A DNA stretch of 7,868 nt from Bacillota bacterium. Its GTDB lineage: Bacteria > Bacillota > DTU030. The notes beneath the pieces were generated by a model that worked only from the letters and a program-made list of their open reading frames with translations, ran no database searches and was not told where the DNA came from. The DNA lies in contig DUTA01000053.1 in assembly GCA_012842325.1 (NCBI GenBank), positions 1 through 7,868 of the forward strand, given 5' to 3'. Numbering within the stretch: position 1 is the first letter of the stretch; every line of letters starts with the position of its first letter. Positions 6,189 to 7,868 of this stretch are shown piece by piece. The position numbers and the translations under genes were made by a program.

Positions 6189-6298
6189 TTAAGAGCGGAG
6201 CGGAAAACCTGAGCGGAGCCGTATTGCCTGTCCGCATTTAGCGGAGGCGGGCAGAGTACGGAAAGAACGGGAGGGTTTTCCTGTGGCAAGGCTCTTAA
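6189..6298 (+). promoter_or_regulatory. Extended nested hairpin covering the start of a small peptide gene
   Basis: Five colinear helices nest around one loop: TTAAGAGC 6189-6196 with GCTCTTAA 6291-6298; GGAAAACC 6202-6209 with GGTTTTCC 6274-6281; CCGTA 6219-6223 with TACGG 6257-6261; TGCCTG 6225-6230 with CGGGCA 6248-6253 (one G-T); TCCGC 6231-6235 with GCGGA 6241-6245, loop ATTTA. That is 32 base pairs in 110 bases. The small ORF's Shine-Dalgarno (6269-6274) and GTG start (6283) lie in or beside the outer two helices, so folding should hinder their access to the ribosome. It does not match a riboswitch class I know. Confidence 0.6.
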
Positions 6299-6360
6299 CC
6301 ATCCTCACTGCCATTGCAACAATGATCCTGGCTGGTGGTGCCAGCTTCCGCTGGGGTTAA
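6283..6360 (+). CDS. 25-residue hydrophobic small protein, unknown function
   Basis: GTG 6283 to TAA 6358-6360 encodes 25 residues. GGGAGG (6269-6274) lies 8 bases upstream, an excellent spacing. The product is one basic residue near the N-terminus (Arg3), a hydrophobic stretch about residues 4-19 (LLTILTAIATMILAGG) long enough for a membrane helix, and a short polar/aromatic tail ending SFRWG. A terminator hairpin begins 12 bases after the stop, so it has the outline of a complete tiny gene. Its start is embedded in the nested hairpin at 6189-6298, suggesting control of translation. It could be a small membrane protein, a sporulation-type micropeptide or a type I toxin-like peptide; it lacks the lipobox Cys and does not look like SpoVM. 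The function is unknown. A promoter could be TTGTCC 6141 with TAATAT 6162, but the 15-base spacing is poor. Confidence 0.6.
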   Translation: MARLLTILTAIATMILAGGASFRWG

Positions 6361-6371
6361 AAGAATATATG

Positions 6372-6402
6372 AATGACCAACAACCGCCGGTCATTTTTGT
6401 TT
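6372..6402 (+). terminator. Rho-independent terminator after the small peptide gene
   Basis: AATGACC (6372-6378) pairs with GGTCATT (6389-6395), 10-base loop, with the T-rich tract TTTTTGTTT (6394-6402). Confidence 0.7.
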
Positions 6403-6473
6403 GTAAATTATGGGCAGATCCTTGTCCACATACCTATTACTATACCATCGCACCGTAGTTTGGAGTGGAGCGG

Positions 6474-7712
6474 ATGAAGCAGCAGCTGGTTCTCAAGCTA
6501 TATGTGGGCGCTATTATTCTGGCCGGTCTGGCTTTGCTTGTTTGGCTCGTTCCCGCGGCCTTGCAAGGGGTTAACTGGCTCGAGTTGGCGTTTTTTCTTC
6601 TGTTTGTTATGGCCGCCGAAGCCATGCCCGTGTACCTCCCCCGGGAAATAATTGTCTCCGTGAGTTTTTGTGTCATTTATGCCGCCCTCCTCATTTACGG
6701 ACCGGGGGTGGCGGGCCTGGTGGCGGCTGCGGGGGCCCTGGTGGGGAACAAACCGGGAACGCCCTGGTACCGGATTGCCTTCAATGCCGCCCAGCTGGCC
6801 CTGTCCGCCGGTCTGGCGGGGCTGGTCTTTCAGGGGTTGGGCGGCCGTCCGGGCAGCATAGATATGGTGGGAGACCTGGTTCCTATTGTGGTGGGAGCCC
6901 TTGTTTATTTTATCCTCAATTCTTCTTTTATTGCCATCGTAGCCGGCCTGTCCCAGGGCATCTCGCCGGTGGATATCTGGTTCTCCCGGGTCGGCAGTGT
7001 CGTCATCAATTACCTGGTCCTCATCCCCCTGGCGGTGCTCATCGCCGTCCTCTATATCCGGGACGGGATTCCCGCCGTCCTCCTGCTGGCCATTCCCCTG
7101 GCCCTGGCCCGCTTTTCCTTCCAGCAGTTCACCAATATGCGGAGCATCTATCTCCAGACCATCAAGGCCATTGTGGCCGCCGTTGACGCCAAGGATTCCT
7201 ACACCAGGGGCCATTCGGACCGGGTGCGGGAGATGTGTGTGGCCATTGCCCGGGAACTGAAGATGCCCGAGAGGGAACAGGAGGTAATTGAATACATGGC
7301 CCTCCTCCACGATACGGGGAAAATTGGGGTCAGCGAGGCCATCCTCCACAAACCGGGCCGCCTCACCGACGAGGAATACCGGGTGATTCAGGAGCACCCC
7401 ATCATCGGCGCCCGGGTCGTGTCGGAGGTGGATTTTTTCAAAAGGGCAAGCGACATCGTCCGCCACCACCATGAGTGGTACAACGGGGAAGGCTATCCCG
7501 ACGGGCTGAAGGGGGATGAGATTCCCCTGGGGGCCCGGATCATAGCCGTGGCCGACGCCTTCGATGCCATGACTTCCCACCGGCCCTACCAGCGGACCCG
7601 CAGCGTGGACGAGGCCCTGGAGGAGCTGAAGGCCAACGCCGGGAGGCAGTTTGACCCCCGGGTGGTGGAAGCCTTTTTACGGGTGATGCAGCGCAGCAGG
7701 GGGAGGCCCTAG
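6474..7712 (+). CDS. Polytopic membrane HD-GYP phosphodiesterase
   Basis: A 412-residue protein predicted to degrade c-di-GMP at the membrane. I chose ATG 6474, with GGAG (6462-6465) 8 bases upstream; the in-frame GTG 6465 has no Shine-Dalgarno. Residues 1-215 hold about seven hydrophobic segments (roughly 8-27, 36-52, 58-76, 77-93, 103-122, 133-158, 173-213), a MASE-like sensory membrane domain of unknown ligand. The HD-GYP domain spans about 228-405: GHSDRV (246-251), HD 279-280 in LLHDTGKIG, KPGRLTDEE, His308 in EHPIIGA, then HHHEWYNGEGYPDGLKG (331 on), DAFDAMTSHRPY and RQFDPRVVEAF. The motif has N where HHExxDGxGYP usually has D, a variant I know from other family members, so I expect an active enzyme. 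No clear promoter was found. It gives a full-length yardstick for the truncated domain of the 1531 gene. Confidence 0.95.
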   Translation: MKQQLVLKLYVGAIILAGLALLVWLVPAALQGVNWLELAFFLLFVMAAEAMPVYLPREIIVSVSFCVIYAALLIYGPGVAGLVAAAGALVGNKPGTPWYRIAFNAAQLALSAGLAGLVFQGLGGRPGSIDMVGDLVPIVVGALVYFILNSSFIAIVAGLSQGISPVDIWFSRVGSVVINYLVLIPLAVLIAVLYIRDGIPAVLLLAIPLALARFSFQQFTNMRSIYLQTIKAIVAAVDAKDSYTRGHSDRVREMCVAIARELKMPEREQEVIEYMALLHDTGKIGVSEAILHKPGRLTDEEYRVIQEHPIIGARVVSEVDFFKRASDIVRHHHEWYNGEGYPDGLKGDEIPLGARIIAVADAFDAMTSHRPYQRTRSVDEALEELKANAGRQFDPRVVEAFLRVMQRSRGRP

Positions 7713-7723
7713 GCCTCTTTTTT
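7703..7723 (+). terminator. Compact terminator overlapping the HD-GYP stop codon
   Basis: GAGGCC (7703-7708), loop CTA, GGCCTC (7712-7717), then six T (7718-7723). The TAG stop (7710-7712) lies in the loop and first base of the 3' arm. Confidence 0.8.
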
Positions 7724-7793
7724 CGTGCCCGGCGCCGGTCTTTGTATGAGTAAAATTAACTCTGGTACTGGAGGAGAATATTAGAAAAAAAGA

Positions 7794-7865
7794 AGGAACG
7801 AGAAGCCGATCCTCCGAAGTGATAAGTTAGCACAACAAAACACAGAGGAGGTGGTCCTCGTTCCT
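7794..7865 (+). promoter_or_regulatory. Leader with a Shine-Dalgarno inside an inverted repeat, before a possible start at 7866
   Basis: AGGAACGAG (7794-7802) is perfectly complementary to CTCGTTCCT (7857-7865), directly before the ATG that ends the window. Inside it CCTCC (7811-7815) can pair with GGAGG (7847-7851) of the very strong Shine-Dalgarno GAGGAGGTGG, and GAGG-TGGT-CCTC (7848-7859) is a rival local hairpin. The 14 bases from AGGAGG to ATG are longer than usual, so the ATG may not be the true start; the coding region is off the window. Confidence 0.4.
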
Positions 7866-7868
7866 ATG

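Larger units (their letters stand above)
6166..6394 (+). repeat. Long-range 13 bp inverted repeat enclosing a folded small-gene region
   Basis: ATGACCGGCGGTT (6166-6178), beginning two bases after the stop of the 5520 gene, is perfectly complementary to AACCGCCGGTCAT (6382-6394), 203 bases away. The right arm is followed by TTTTGTTT, so the pair could act as a long-range terminator, or as ends of an RNA domain. The right arm overlaps the local terminator stem at 6372-6395, making the two folds exclusive. Confidence 0.65.

Noticed and set aside
6166..6394. A MITE bounded by 13 bp terminal inverted repeats
   Set aside because: No target site duplication is visible on the flanks, the right arm belongs to a terminator, and the interior holds a plausible small gene. 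Searching for other genomic copies would settle it.
7845..7868. GAGGTGGTCC...CGTTCCT resembling a T-box antiterminator
   Set aside because: The AGGGTGGNACCGCG core is not met, and only about 120 bases separate it from the preceding terminator, too few for a normal Stem I plus specifier loop.

Overview
The window looks like chromosomal DNA from a GC-rich, anaerobic, spore-forming type of Firmicute (Moorella / Desulfotomaculum-like). This rests on three things: strong GGAGG ribosome binding sites with some GTG starts, a long-form Firmicutes-type hpf, and SigH-like promoters. It is an inference from style, not a database match. All genes are on the + strand.

Layout. Bases 1-165 are the 3' end of a polar amino acid ABC transporter ATPase, closed by a terminator at 203-242. 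Next come two cyclic-di-GMP genes: a stand-alone EAL phosphodiesterase (370-1404) and a large membrane PAS-PAS-GAF-PAS-GGDEF-HD-GYP protein (1531-4149). The second is cut short by an in-frame TGA exactly where its HD-GYP domain should have the Trp of HHERWDGTGYP; the rest of the domain remains open in the same frame to 4380. A cold-shock protein (4472-4669) and the ribosome hibernation factor hpf (4802-5335) follow, each with its own promoter and terminator. Then comes a conserved-looking protein of unknown function (5520-6164), a previously unlisted 25-residue hydrophobic peptide gene (6283-6360) inside a strongly folded intergenic region, and a polytopic membrane HD-GYP phosphodiesterase (6474-7712). 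The last 150 bases hold a terminator overlapping the HD-GYP stop codon and a leader whose Shine-Dalgarno is in an inverted repeat, ending in ATG; it may be the start of the next gene.

How it fits together. Three genes make or break c-di-GMP, and they flank genes of cold shock and stationary-phase ribosome hibernation. hpf and the unknown gene at 5520 both carry good matches to the SigH (Spo0H) promoter consensus with the same 11-base spacer, which suggests shared switching-on at entry to stationary phase or sporulation. The two items most worth a second look are the structured small-peptide locus at 6166-6398 and the TGA inside the GGDEF/HD-GYP gene.
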